From NCBI RefSeq assembly GCF_003240585.1, contig NZ_PCDP01000059.1:408439-472438 (forward strand): a stretch of DNA of 64,000 nt. Direction: 5' to 3'. The notes under the pieces were generated by a model. That model had not been told where the DNA came from. It saw only the letters and a program-made list of their open reading frames with translations, and searched no databases. This DNA is from Arminella tubonensis (lineage in GTDB: Bacteria; Pseudomonadota; Alphaproteobacteria; Rhizobiales; Rhizobiaceae). The position numbers and the translations under genes are program-made. Below, in pieces: positions 1 through 8,023 of this stretch; position 1 is the stretch's first letter; each line of letters starts with the position of its first letter.

Positions 1-908
1 GCCCTGCCGCCAGCCACCACCCGCATGGGATCCAGGTTACCCTGAATCGGCCCCTCCTTCTGCAGTTCGACGGCAAATGGCAGGGGTACCGACCAATCCA
101 GCCCGATCGCATCAGCTCCAGTCTTTTGGCGATAGTCCTTGAGCATAAATCCAGCTCCCTTGGCAAAAGCGATAATTCGAGCCTGCGGCCGCCGTGCTTT
201 TACCGAGGCGATCATCTTCGCGACCGGCTTCACCGCAAAAGCCTCGAACTCACGGGCTCCAAGCACACCCGCCCAGGAATCGAAAATCTGGACGGCGTCG
301 GCTCCAGCATCAATTTGAGCAACCAGATAATCGGCCGAAATCTCCGCGAGCAGCATCAGCAGATGTTCGAAAGCCTCCGGATATCGGTACGCGAATAACC
401 GAGCCGGCGCCTGGTCCGGTGTTCCGTGACCGGCAATCATGTAAGTCGCCACAGTCCAAGGCGCCCCACAGAACCCGAGCAACGTAGTTTCGAAAGGCAA
501 CTCGACCCGAAGGCGCCTCAAAGTCTCAAACACTGGTTCCAGATGAGCGAGAACATGATCTGCCCTCAACGCCCTTATTCCAGTCTCGTCGATCGGATCC
601 ATTTCCGGGCCGCTACCTTCGTTGAAGCGCACGTTTCGTTTCAACGCATCAGGAATGACAAGAATGTCCGAAAACAGAATGGCAGCGTCAAAAGCAAAAC
701 GTCTTATCGGCTGTAGCGTCACTTCAACCGCATAGTCGGGCGAATAGCAGAGATCGAGGAAGCTTCCAGCCTTCGCTCGCGTTTGCCTATATTCGGGTAA
801 ATAGCGTCCAGCCTGCCGCATGAGCCAGATGGGAGGAGGGCTGAGCGTTTCACCGCCCAATACCCTCATAATCGTCCGGCTCTCATCACTCAATGGCCAA
901 GTCCCCAT
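1..908 (-). CDS. hemE: Uroporphyrinogen decarboxylase, 3' end cut by window edge
   Basis: HemE removes the four acetate carboxyls of uroporphyrinogen III to give coproporphyrinogen III in cytosolic heme synthesis. Translating the minus strand from the ATG at 908-906 gives about 302 uninterrupted residues that run off the left edge. The HemE signature PPIWLMRQAGRYLPEYR lies near residues 25-41, followed by SFLDLCYSPDYA, AAILFSDILVIP and the later LLGFCGAPWTVATYMI. These are typical of the family, whose usual length is about 340 residues, so only some 40 C-terminal residues are missing. The gene is read divergently from ppsR across the putative replication origin, the arrangement known for hemE in Caulobacter and rhizobia. 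The start gives the usual short N-terminus. Confidence 0.96.
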   Translation of the reverse strand, partial: MGTWPLSDESRTIMRVLGGETLSPPPIWLMRQAGRYLPEYRQTRAKAGSFLDLCYSPDYAVEVTLQPIRRFAFDAAILFSDILVIPDALKRNVRFNEGSGPEMDPIDETGIRALRADHVLAHLEPVFETLRRLRVELPFETTLLGFCGAPWTVATYMIAGHGTPDQAPARLFAYRYPEAFEHLLMLLAEISADYLVAQIDAGADAVQIFDSWAGVLGAREFEAFAVKPVAKMIASVKARRPQARIIAFAKGAGFMLKDYRQKTGADAIGLDWSVPLPFAVELQKEGPIQGNLDPMRVVAGGR

Positions 909-1277
909 ATAAAAACAAAGATATTCTTAAGGTTTCTATTTCTAAGAGTCGGTGACTATCAAGGATTAAAAGCTGTCCACACCCGACGCCTTTTGACGCG
1001 CATGGGGAAATAGCGCTGGAGAAATAGAGAGACATCGTCGGCAAAACGTGAGAAATTCGGATTCCGCTTTATCAAACAAGGACATGAAGTCTCCGACTGC
1101 GGATGTCAGCCTGTGGATGAACTGGGGACAGCGGCAAGAGATCAGGACTTATCCACATCACCCACAGGGTTCATATGGAGTACTGCGAAAAATCGCGAAT
1201 GTGGAAAACTCGGCAGTTTTCCCGGCGCCTCAGCCATGGCCGCGCGAATCTTTTTGGCTCTCCCCATTTATCAACAG
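909..1277. other. oriC: Putative chromosomal replication origin (oriC)
   Basis: This 369-bp gap between divergent hemE and ppsR holds no convincing gene. It starts with an AT-rich stretch (about 905-970), a plausible unwinding element. It then carries a series of sites like the DnaA box TTATCCACA: a perfect copy at 1149-1157, TTATCAACA at 1268-1276, TCATCCACA (minus, 1112-1120), TTTTCCACA (minus, 1200-1208), and weaker CTGTCCACA (973-981) and TCACCCACA (1158-1166). Two GANTC sites, the CcrM methylation target, lie at 946-950 and 1060-1064. In Caulobacter and Sinorhizobium oriC has been placed beside hemE, which fits. That it fires as an origin is inference from position and sites. Confidence 0.82.
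1149..1157 (+). promoter_or_regulatory. Consensus DnaA box
   Basis: The sequence is TTATCCACA, an exact match to the bacterial DnaA-box consensus. It sits centrally in the hemE-ppsR gap with several near matches on both strands around it, so it is unlikely to be a chance occurrence. Confidence 0.8.
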
Positions 1278-2114
1278 ATGACGGAATATAGCGTGGAGAA
1301 CCGCACAAACTTCTTTCATCTTCACCTGATTTCTGACTCGACCGGCGAGACTCTCATTTCCGCCGGTCGAGCGGTATCGGCGCAATTCCATAGCAGTCAG
1401 CCGATCGAGCATGTCTATCCATTGATCCGCAATCGGCGCCAGCTTTTGCCGGTGCTTGAGGCGATCGATACCAGTCCCGGTATCGTCCTTTATACAATCG
1501 TCGACCGAGAGCTTGCCGATCTGATCGACGGTCGCTGCCGGGAAATGAGCGTGCCGTGCGTCAACGTGCTCGAACCGGTCATGAACGTCTTCCAAACTCA
1601 TCTCGGTGCCACCTCCCGTCGTCGTGTTGGCGCCCAGCACGTGATGAACGCGGAATACTTCGCGCGCATCGAAGCGCTCAATTTCACGATGGATCATGAC
1701 GACGGCCAGATGCCGGATGATTACAATGACGCGGATGTCGTAATTATAGGCATCAGCAGGACATCGAAGACGCCCACCAGCATCTATCTTGCCAATCGAG
1801 GCATCAAGACGGCCAATATCCCGATCGTTCACGGAATGGTTTTGCCGGAAAGCCTTATCCAGGCAACGAAGCCTTTGATCGTCGGGCTTGTCGCCACAAC
1901 CGACCGTATATCGCAGGTGCGCGAAAATCGTATTCTGGGCGCGACTGCCGGCTTTGATCGCGGTGGTTATACGGATCGTGCCACGATTTCCGAGGAGCTA
2001 AAATATGCCCGTTCAATCTGTGCCCGACATAATTGGCCGATCATCGATGTCACCCGCCGCTCCATTGAGGAAACGGCAGCGGCCATTGTTGCCCTCCGGC
2101 CGAAGCTGCGCTAA
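1278..2114 (+). CDS. ppsR: Pyruvate phosphate dikinase / PEP synthase regulatory protein
   Basis: This family (DUF299) is a bifunctional ADP-dependent kinase and Pi-dependent pyrophosphorylase that switches pyruvate,phosphate dikinase or PEP synthase off and on by phosphorylating an active-site threonine. The protein has 278 residues, the usual size. It begins with the family hallmark FFHLHLISDSTGET (residues 12-25) and carries the P-loop-like GISRTSKTP at 158-166. The ATG at 1278 is chosen because translation then opens just before the conserved block. A GTG at 1293 is an alternative that removes five residues. It is the first gene rightward of oriC. The dikinase target is not in this window, though pckA, another PEP-producing gene, is. 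Confidence 0.93.
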   Translation: MTEYSVENRTNFFHLHLISDSTGETLISAGRAVSAQFHSSQPIEHVYPLIRNRRQLLPVLEAIDTSPGIVLYTIVDRELADLIDGRCREMSVPCVNVLEPVMNVFQTHLGATSRRRVGAQHVMNAEYFARIEALNFTMDHDDGQMPDDYNDADVVIIGISRTSKTPTSIYLANRGIKTANIPIVHGMVLPESLIQATKPLIVGLVATTDRISQVRENRILGATAGFDRGGYTDRATISEELKYARSICARHNWPIIDVTRRSIEETAAAIVALRPKLR

Positions 2115-2153
2115 GCGCGATTTCCTCCCTGCCTTTTCGAGGTCTCTTTGCTC

Positions 2154-2753
2154 ATGACGCCGCGCCTTATCCTTGCCTCAACGAGCCCCTTCCGCAGGAT
2201 GCTGATGGAGAACGCTGGGCTGCATTTCGAAGCCGTTGCCGCGGCAATCGACGAACGCGCTATTGAGGCGCCGCTGGAGCGGGAGGGCGCCGCGCCGGAT
2301 GCGGTGGCGCTGATCTTGGCGAGAGCAAAGGCACAGGAGGTCAGTGCTCGTTTTCCTGATGCGTTCGTAATCGGCTCGGACCAAACAATGTCGCTCGGCG
2401 AACTGGTGTTTCACAAGCCGAAAGATATTGGCGATGCGGAGAACCACCTGCAGATTTTGGCGGGCAAGACGCATCGCTTGAACAGTGCGATCGCTATTGC
2501 GAGAGCCGGAAACATACTCTGGGAGCATGTTTCCCATGCAGAACTGACAATGCGCGATTTGACGCCGGACTTCATTCGCCGCCATATTGCAAGGGTCGGT
2601 GATCGGGCAATGGCGAGCGTCGGCGCCTACCAACTCGAGGGCGAGGGCATCCAGCTTTTCTCCCACATCGAAGGGGACTACTTTACGATATTGGGGCTGC
2701 CGATGTTGCCTCTGTTGCAGCAATTGCGTGAGTTGGGCTTGGTCGATGGATGA
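2154..2753 (+). CDS. Maf-family nucleotide pyrophosphatase, YceF type
   Basis: Maf proteins hydrolyse non-canonical or modified NTPs to NMP and pyrophosphate. The 199-residue protein has the N-terminal phosphate-binding segment ASTSPFRR (8-15), the GSDQT motif with the catalytic Asp near residue 76, and HKPKD around 88-91. The SDQ triplet is what I associate with the YceF subfamily (7-methyl-GTP pyrophosphatase), as opposed to the dTTP/UTPase YhdE. Substrate is therefore inferred from the motif only. The ATG at 2154 follows a GAGG-type ribosome-binding site near 2139. An upstream in-frame TTG at 2148 is less likely. Its stop overlaps the start of aroE, implying translational coupling. Confidence 0.9.
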   Translation: MTPRLILASTSPFRRMLMENAGLHFEAVAAAIDERAIEAPLEREGAAPDAVALILARAKAQEVSARFPDAFVIGSDQTMSLGELVFHKPKDIGDAENHLQILAGKTHRLNSAIAIARAGNILWEHVSHAELTMRDLTPDFIRRHIARVGDRAMASVGAYQLEGEGIQLFSHIEGDYFTILGLPMLPLLQQLRELGLVDG

Positions 2754-3606
2754 TTCACGTGAAACATTAACCCTAAATGCCTTCGTCACCGGCTATCCGA
2801 TCAAGCACTCGCGTTCACCTCTGATCCACGGATATTGGTTGGCACGCCTCGGAATTTCCGGCACCTACCAATCGCACGAGGTGCGCCCGGAGGATTTCGC
2901 CGCCTTCATCGGTGCGTTAAAGAATGGTACTTCGTCCTTCGTCGGCGGCAATGTCACGCTTCCGCACAAGGAAATTGCCTTCAGATTGGCTGACAGGCCA
3001 GATGAATTGTCGGCGGAACTCGGCGCGTCGAACACGCTCTGGCTAAAGGACGGCCTATTGTACGCCACCAACACCGATGGCCGTGGTTTCACCGCCAACC
3101 TCGATGCGCGCCATCCGGGGTGGGATCACGGCGACAAGGCGGTCGTTCTGGGAGCAGGCGGGGCCAGCCGGGCGATAATCCAAGCCATCCGCGACCGAGG
3201 CTTCAAGGAAATCCACGTCGTCAATCGAACGATCGACCGCGCGCGGGAACTGGCGGATCGCTTCGGCAAAAAGGTTCATGCCCATCCGATGGCTGCGCTG
3301 GAAGAGGTGATGGGCGGTGCCGGTCTCTTCGTCAACACGACATCGCTCGGCATGGAAGGTGGGAGCTCGCCTCAGATTGATTTTCGTCCGCTGTCCGCTG
3401 ACGCAGTCGTGACCGACATCGTTTACGTACCCTTGAGAACGCCGCTGCTGGAACAAGCTGAAGCTCAAGGCTTTGCCACAGTCGACGGTCTTGGGATGCT
3501 GTTGCACCAGGCGGTACCTGGTTTTGAGACATGGTTCGGCAAACGTCCCGTCGTTGACGAGGCACTTCGCGCGCTCGTGATCGCTGATATGGAACAGCAC
3601 GGATGA
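2746..3606 (+). CDS. aroE: Shikimate dehydrogenase (NADP+)
   Basis: AroE reduces 3-dehydroshikimate to shikimate in the aromatic amino acid pathway. The 286-residue product has the substrate-binding motif GYPIKHSRSP (16-25), NVTLPHK with catalytic Lys75, and the NADP-binding glycine-rich VLGAGGASRAI near residue 135. The ATG at 2746 lies inside the last codons of maf, so the two genes overlap by eight bases. The frame stays open upstream to about 2587, but that part is only the shadow of maf. The first codons (Asp-Asp-Ser-Arg-Glu-Thr) also encode a parS-like palindrome. The 3' end overlaps coaE by four bases (ATGA). Confidence 0.96.
   Translation: MDDSRETLTLNAFVTGYPIKHSRSPLIHGYWLARLGISGTYQSHEVRPEDFAAFIGALKNGTSSFVGGNVTLPHKEIAFRLADRPDELSAELGASNTLWLKDGLLYATNTDGRGFTANLDARHPGWDHGDKAVVLGAGGASRAIIQAIRDRGFKEIHVVNRTIDRARELADRFGKKVHAHPMAALEEVMGGAGLFVNTTSLGMEGGSSPQIDFRPLSADAVVTDIVYVPLRTPLLEQAEAQGFATVDGLGMLLHQAVPGFETWFGKRPVVDEALRALVIADMEQHG
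2751..2766. promoter_or_regulatory. parS: parS-like ParB binding site
   Basis: TGATTCACGTGAAACA matches the widely conserved parS 16-mer TGTTTCACGTGAAACA at 15 of 16 positions and keeps the full central palindrome. It lies about 1.5 kb from the putative oriC, where parS sites are expected in alphaproteobacteria. It covers the maf stop codon and codons 2-7 of aroE, so it is embedded in coding sequence. Binding by ParB is inferred from the match. Confidence 0.75.
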
Positions 3607-4202
3607 TCCGCCTTGGATTAACAGGATCGATCGGCATGGGCAAATCCACGACGGCGAAGCTCTTCGCCGACGCGGGAATTCCAGTCCACGATGCCGACGC
3701 TGTCGTGCATGATCTCTATCGCGGCGAAGCCGCCCGGCTGATAGAAATGGCTTTTCCGGGTACGACCCGAAACGGCGCCGTCGATCGTCAGGTTCTCGGA
3801 GAGCAGCTCGCGCAGGAGCCAGGCGGCTTCAAGCGACTGGAAGCGATCGTCCATCCCTTGGTACGCGCCCGCGAGCAACGGTTTCTAAAGGAGCAGCAAG
3901 CGGCAGGCGCTGACCTCGTGATCCTGGACATCCCACTGCTCTTCGAATCAGGAGGCGCTGAACGGATCGACAAAGTCGTCGTCGTGAGCAGTGATCCACA
4001 GATTCAACACCAGCGAGTCCTTGCCCGGCCTGCTATGACGGAGGAGAAATTCAGACTGATTCTCTCGCGCCAGATGCCAGACGCTGAAAAGCGGGCGAGA
4101 GCAGATTACGTGGTCGATACCGGCAACGGCATCGAGGCCGCTCGCAAGCAAGTCAACGACATCATCGCGGATTTGCGACGGACAAAGGACGGGGGACGCT
4201 AG
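3603..4202 (+). CDS. coaE: Dephospho-CoA kinase
   Basis: CoaE performs the last step of coenzyme A synthesis, phosphorylating the ribose 3'-OH of dephospho-CoA with ATP. The 199-residue protein opens with MIRLGLTGSIGMGKST, a P-loop at residues 8-16. It has DADAVVHDLY (substrate lid region) near 30-40 and DIPLLFESG near 115, all family landmarks. The length is normal. The ATG overlaps the aroE stop as ATGA, and dnaQ begins immediately after the coaE stop. The aroE-coaE-dnaQ run is therefore very probably one transcript. Confidence 0.96.
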   Translation: MIRLGLTGSIGMGKSTTAKLFADAGIPVHDADAVVHDLYRGEAARLIEMAFPGTTRNGAVDRQVLGEQLAQEPGGFKRLEAIVHPLVRAREQRFLKEQQAAGADLVILDIPLLFESGGAERIDKVVVVSSDPQIQHQRVLARPAMTEEKFRLILSRQMPDAEKRARADYVVDTGNGIEAARKQVNDIIADLRRTKDGGR

Positions 4203-4916
4203 ATGCGCGAGATCATCTTCGATACGGAAACGACGGGGCTCGACAACCGAACCGACAGGATTATCGAGATCGGCGGCATAGAACTCTTCAACCACTTCCC
4301 GACCGGACGGACCTTCCACCGATACGTCAATCCCGGCGAGCAAAAGGTTCATCCCGATGCCCTCGCAGTTCACGGGATTACCGACGAATTCCTAAGAGAC
4401 AAGCCGTCCTTTGCCGAGGTCGCCACCGACATCATCGAATTCTTTGGCGATGCCAAATGGATTGCTCACAATGCCACCTTCGATATGGGCTTCATGAACG
4501 CGGAATTGGCGCGGCTCGGCATGCCCTCTATCCTGCCGGAAATGTTTGTGGACACCTTGTCGATGGCTCGACGCAAACATCCGATGGGTCCGAATTCTCT
4601 GGATGCGCTTTGTCGTCGATATGGCATCGATAATGCCCATCGCACCAAGCATGGCGCGCTGCTCGATTCGGAGCTGCTGGCGGAAGTCTACATCGAGATG
4701 ATCGGCGGCCGCCAGACGGCACTGGGCCTCAGCGTCGGCACGTCGTCGGGCGCCGCCAATCACGAAACGGATATCGAAGAAACAGCTGTGGTGATCTTGT
4801 CCCGCTCCAGGCCCTTGCCGAACCGCGTGAGTGAGGAGGAACGGCAAGGCCATGCGGCTCTTGTTGCCAGGCTGGGGAACAAGGGCATCTGGTCGAGATA
4901 CAGCCAACCAAACTGA
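4203..4916 (+). CDS. dnaQ: DNA polymerase III epsilon subunit (proofreading 3'-5' exonuclease)
   Basis: The 237-residue DEDDh exonuclease shows Exo I as FDTETTGLD (catalytic Asp7 and Glu9), Exo II as HNATFDMGFMN, and Exo III as HGALLDSELLAEVY with the H-x4-D spacing. The C-terminal part beyond residue about 180 would be the segment that contacts the polymerase alpha subunit. It removes misincorporated nucleotides during replication. The ATG directly follows the coaE stop codon with no gap. The gene ends before a strong hairpin shared with convergent secB. Confidence 0.95.
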   Translation: MREIIFDTETTGLDNRTDRIIEIGGIELFNHFPTGRTFHRYVNPGEQKVHPDALAVHGITDEFLRDKPSFAEVATDIIEFFGDAKWIAHNATFDMGFMNAELARLGMPSILPEMFVDTLSMARRKHPMGPNSLDALCRRYGIDNAHRTKHGALLDSELLAEVYIEMIGGRQTALGLSVGTSSGAANHETDIEETAVVILSRSRPLPNRVSEEERQGHAALVARLGNKGIWSRYSQPN

Positions 4917-4923
4917 AAGCCAT

Positions 4924-4955
4924 AAAAAATGCCCGGGCGAGGCCCGGGCATTTTA
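4924..4955. terminator. Bidirectional terminator between dnaQ and secB
   Basis: A 10-bp perfect GC-rich stem (4929-4938 pairing with 4942-4951) with a 3-nt loop is flanked by A-rich sequence on the left and T-rich sequence on the right. It can therefore end both dnaQ (+) and secB (-) transcripts. Confidence 0.9.
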
Positions 4956-4981
4956 TCGTCCAATCGATGAGATCAGAGAAT

Positions 4982-5461
4982 CTAGTTCGGAACGACGTTG
5001 ACCTGTGCCCGTGTCTGCTCTTCAGCAACGCGTTGGGTGAACATTGTCGCGAAATCGATCGGGTCGATGATCAGTGGCGGAAAGCCACCATTGCGCGTCA
5101 CGTCGGCGATGATCTGGCGGGCAAACGGAAACAATAGCCGCGGGCATTCGATGAAGAGCAGCGGCAGCATGTGCTCCTGCGGGAAATCGGTCACGCGGAA
5201 AACGCCGCCGTAAACCAGTTCCGTATGGAAGACGACCTTGTCGCCATCCTTGGCTTCGGCGTTCAATGTCAGCACGACGTCGAAATCCGTATCCGACAGC
5301 GGGTTTGCGTTGACATTGACGTTGATGTTGATCTCAGGCGGCTTGTCTCGCGACTGCAAAGAGCGCGGAGCGCCTGGATTTTCAAAGGACAGATCCTTCG
5401 TGTACTGGGCAAGTACGGAAAGGCTCGGGTTGGTCGAGCCGTTGATGTTGTCGTCGGCCAT
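4982..5461 (-). CDS. secB: Protein-export chaperone SecB
   Basis: SecB holds precursor proteins unfolded in the cytoplasm and hands them to SecA for Sec translocation. The 159-residue product has the family pattern: LAQYTKDLSFENPGAP near residues 17-32, the peptide-binding beta-strand region around NINVNVNANPLSD, and the SecA-contacting acidic/hydrophobic ECPRLLFPFARQIIAD near 110-125. Length is normal. It stands alone on the minus strand between a bidirectional terminator and fxsA, and an 86-bp gap upstream separates it from fxsA. Confidence 0.96.
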   Translation of the reverse strand: MADDNINGSTNPSLSVLAQYTKDLSFENPGAPRSLQSRDKPPEININVNVNANPLSDTDFDVVLTLNAEAKDGDKVVFHTELVYGGVFRVTDFPQEHMLPLLFIECPRLLFPFARQIIADVTRNGGFPPLIIDPIDFATMFTQRVAEEQTRAQVNVVPN

Positions 5462-5547
5462 GGGCTGTTCCTCGCGGCTTCAATGGGTGTCGCCATCTAA
5501 CATTTCAAAACCGGCCTTACAACCCTGCCGCCGTACCGGCTATAGCC

Positions 5548-6063
5548 CTAATCCTTGAGGCGCTTTCTATCGGACCAAGGAGAGTTGCGATCGGGCTCTC
5601 GGCGAAAATCGTCGTCGTCGAGATCGACAACTGGCCCATGTTCACGTGGCTTTGACGGAGATTGCGGATCACGGCGGCTGCGATTGAAGGCAGGGGAAGA
5701 ACCGAGGATGACGATGCGCCGGCTTAGGAATTTCCAGGCAAGGTCGCGCACGCCCGGAATGAAAAGCAGCAGCCCGAGAATGTCCGACAGAAAGCCCGGC
5801 AGCAGCAGCAGAAAGGCGGCAACGACAATCATGGCGCCATGCACAAGCTCGCGCCCGGGGATGCCGCCGTTCTGACTTTCTTTAGATATGCGCCGGAGGA
5901 TGCCGATGCCCTGGATGCGGAGCAGCAAGGCACCCAGCACTGCACTGAGAACGACCAGACCGAGGGTCGCCCAAAGCCCGATCGCCTTGCCGACAATCAC
6001 GAAACCAGCAATCTCTGCAAGCGGCATCAGAAAGATGATGGCGGGAATGAGCGAGAGGCGCAT
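5548..6063 (-). CDS. fxsA: FxsA family cytoplasmic membrane protein
   Basis: FxsA of E. coli is a membrane protein that relieves phage T7 exclusion by F; its normal role is unclear. The 171-residue protein has three hydrophobic stretches: residues 4-23, about 28-46 (LWATLGLVVLSAVLGALLL) and about 77-103 (AMIVVAAFLLLLPGFLSDIL). The LLPGFLSDILG segment is the family signature. After that comes a polar, Arg/Asp-rich tail that is probably cytoplasmic and disordered. It is divergent from the Tim44-like gene, with 143 bp of shared promoter region between them. The secB-fxsA-Tim44-mltA neighbourhood is a known conserved alphaproteobacterial cluster. Confidence 0.9.
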   Translation of the reverse strand: MRLSLIPAIIFLMPLAEIAGFVIVGKAIGLWATLGLVVLSAVLGALLLRIQGIGILRRISKESQNGGIPGRELVHGAMIVVAAFLLLLPGFLSDILGLLLFIPGVRDLAWKFLSRRIVILGSSPAFNRSRRDPQSPSKPREHGPVVDLDDDDFRREPDRNSPWSDRKRLKD

Positions 6064-6206
6064 GATGTCCTGTCCTTCGAGTGGTTGGTTTTGCAGCGTT
6101 AATCGATTGCGCGCAACAAAGATACCGGTCGGCTATTTGAATGATGGGTCGATGCGGACTATATGGGTACTGAAACTTAGAATGTTAACAGTGGTGCCGG
6201 TACGAT

Positions 6207-6908
6207 ATGGGTTCGAACGACTTTGTGACGCTCTTTTTCCTTGTGGCGGCGGTGCTGATCTTTCTTCAGCTTCGTAGCGTCCTTGGGCGCCGTACCGGAA
6301 ACGAGAAGCCGCCGCGCGATCTCTATACACCGCGCGATGCTGCAGCACCGGTCGATGCCCCCGACGCCGGCAAGGTTGTCACCTTGCCACGCCGTGACGT
6401 TATCGAGGATGAAAACCGGTTTGCCGCAATCGATGCATTCACCAAGCCGGGAACGCCGCTGAATGATTCGTTGCGCGAACTGAACAAGTCCGATCCGTCT
6501 TTTGAGCCAAAGCAGTTCGTCAACGGTGCCCGTATGGCCTACGAGATGATTGTCATGGCTTTTGCGGATGGCGATCGAAAGGCCCTCAAGGGTCTGCTCT
6601 CGCGAGAAGTTTATGATGGTTTCGATGCGGCGATTTCGGAGCGTGAGGCCAAGGGCGAGAAGGTTAAGTCGAGCTTCGTCGGTATCGACAAGGCCGACAT
6701 CATGCATGCGGAGATGAAGGACAGCGAAGCGCTGGTCACCCTTCGCATTGTCAGCCAGATGATTTCCGCGACGTATGACAAGGCCGATAAACTGGTGGAT
6801 GGCGATGCCGAGCAGGTATCGGAGGTCAGCGATCTCTGGACCTTCTCCCGCGATACCCGCTCGCGCGACCCCAATTGGAAACTCGTGGCGACCGAATCCG
6901 AGCAATGA
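6207..6908 (+). CDS. Tim44-like inner-membrane protein
   Basis: The 233-residue protein has an N-terminal membrane anchor (about residues 6-22, FVTLFFLVAAVLIFLQL). A charged Pro-rich linker follows, and from about residue 85 to the end there is a Tim44/TimA domain (NGARMAYEMIVMAFADGD, LLSREVYDGFD, TFSRDTRSRDPNWKLV). Mitochondrial Tim44 tethers the import motor; the bacterial homologues are inner-membrane proteins of uncertain role, proposed to have preceded Tim44. Its stop overlaps mltA by four bases, so translation is likely coupled with the lytic transglycosylase. That hints at a cell-envelope function, which is inference. Confidence 0.9.
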   Translation: MGSNDFVTLFFLVAAVLIFLQLRSVLGRRTGNEKPPRDLYTPRDAAAPVDAPDAGKVVTLPRRDVIEDENRFAAIDAFTKPGTPLNDSLRELNKSDPSFEPKQFVNGARMAYEMIVMAFADGDRKALKGLLSREVYDGFDAAISEREAKGEKVKSSFVGIDKADIMHAEMKDSEALVTLRIVSQMISATYDKADKLVDGDAEQVSEVSDLWTFSRDTRSRDPNWKLVATESEQ

Positions 6909-8023
6909 GCGGGCTAGCGCAGGATTTCAGACTGGAGCCGGCAACCTTCCAGGAATTGAAGGGCTGGGAGGATGACGATCCTTCCGGCCTTTTTGATGCC
7001 ATGCGGGCTTGCCATCGGCATATTACAGAAACCAAACCCTACCGGCCGGGCTCCGTTGGCCTCACGTCGGACGACCTGCTGCCCCTGCTCCGAGATGCAA
7101 TGACCACCGAACCGAGGGATGCAGCCGAGGCGCGGGCATTCTTCGAACAACGATGCCGACCCTTCTTCATCAGGCGCGTCGAAGGCAGAACCGGATTTGT
7201 CACGGCTTTCTTCGAGCCGGAAATAGAGGTCTCGGCAACACCGGATGCGAGCTATCGCTATCCCTTTTACCGCCGGCCAGCGGATCTTGTCGATCTTGAT
7301 GACCGCAATCGGCCGGCCGATCTGCATTCGTCCTACATGTTTGGCAGACTGAAGGATGGCGTCATTTCCGCTTATCCTAATCGGGGCGAGATCGCGCGCG
7401 GCTATCTCGAGGGCCGTTGCTTGGAGATAGCCTGGGCAAAATCCAAGGTCGACGTTTTCTTCGTGCACGTTCAGGGTGCTGCGCGCCTGCGCTATCCGGA
7501 TGGGTCGCTCGGCCGCATCACCTATGCCGCTAAGGCCGGTCATCCATTTTCGGCGGTAGGGAGGCTGCTTATCGATCGCGGCGAGATAGAGCAGGCGAAG
7601 ATCTCGATGCAGACTATTCGGGACTGGCTTTATGCTCATCCAGAACAGGTCGACGAGGTTCTCGCCCACAACCGCTCCTATATCTTCTTCCGCGAGGCTG
7701 CCGTGGATGACGTCGACGCGGGTCCCATCGCTGCAGCGAAAGTGCCGCTGGTGGCTGGTCGCTCGCTCGCCGTGGACAGGCTGATCCACACCTTCGGGTT
7801 TCCATTTTTTATCCGCTCGGAGACCCTGACTCATCTTGACGGGGGTAAACCGTTTCAACGGTTGATGCTGGCGCTCGATACCGGTTCGGCCATCGTCGGC
7901 CCGGCCCGGGGCGATATTTTCACAGGCTCCGGATACGAGGCCGGTGAACGAGCCGGTACGGTCAAGAATGATGCCGACTTCTACGTCCTCGTTCCGAAGG
8001 CGGCCGCCGCGAGGCTGATGTGA
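6905..8023 (+). CDS. mltA: Membrane-bound lytic murein transglycosylase A
   Basis: MltA cleaves the MurNAc-GlcNAc bond of peptidoglycan, leaving 1,6-anhydroMurNAc ends. The 372-residue protein contains the MltA barrel domain (about 90-260, with GFVTAFFEPEIEVS and PNRGEIARG). The C-terminal 3D domain has LALDTGSAIVGPARGDIF and the later ADFYVLVP; its conserved aspartates include the catalytic one. The ATG at 6905 sits in an ATGA overlap with the Tim44-like gene. No signal peptide or lipobox is visible from this start, and the open frame extends only ten residues further upstream. Export is therefore unexplained. The next gene, smr, overlaps its stop by one base. Confidence 0.92.
   Translation: MSGLAQDFRLEPATFQELKGWEDDDPSGLFDAMRACHRHITETKPYRPGSVGLTSDDLLPLLRDAMTTEPRDAAEARAFFEQRCRPFFIRRVEGRTGFVTAFFEPEIEVSATPDASYRYPFYRRPADLVDLDDRNRPADLHSSYMFGRLKDGVISAYPNRGEIARGYLEGRCLEIAWAKSKVDVFFVHVQGAARLRYPDGSLGRITYAAKAGHPFSAVGRLLIDRGEIEQAKISMQTIRDWLYAHPEQVDEVLAHNRSYIFFREAAVDDVDAGPIAAAKVPLVAGRSLAVDRLIHTFGFPFFIRSETLTHLDGGKPFQRLMLALDTGSAIVGPARGDIFTGSGYEAGERAGTVKNDADFYVLVPKAAAARLM

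Noticed and set aside
5640..5655. TTCACGTG in fxsA as a parS site
   Set aside because: Only the left half of the palindrome is present; the right half reads GGCTTT.
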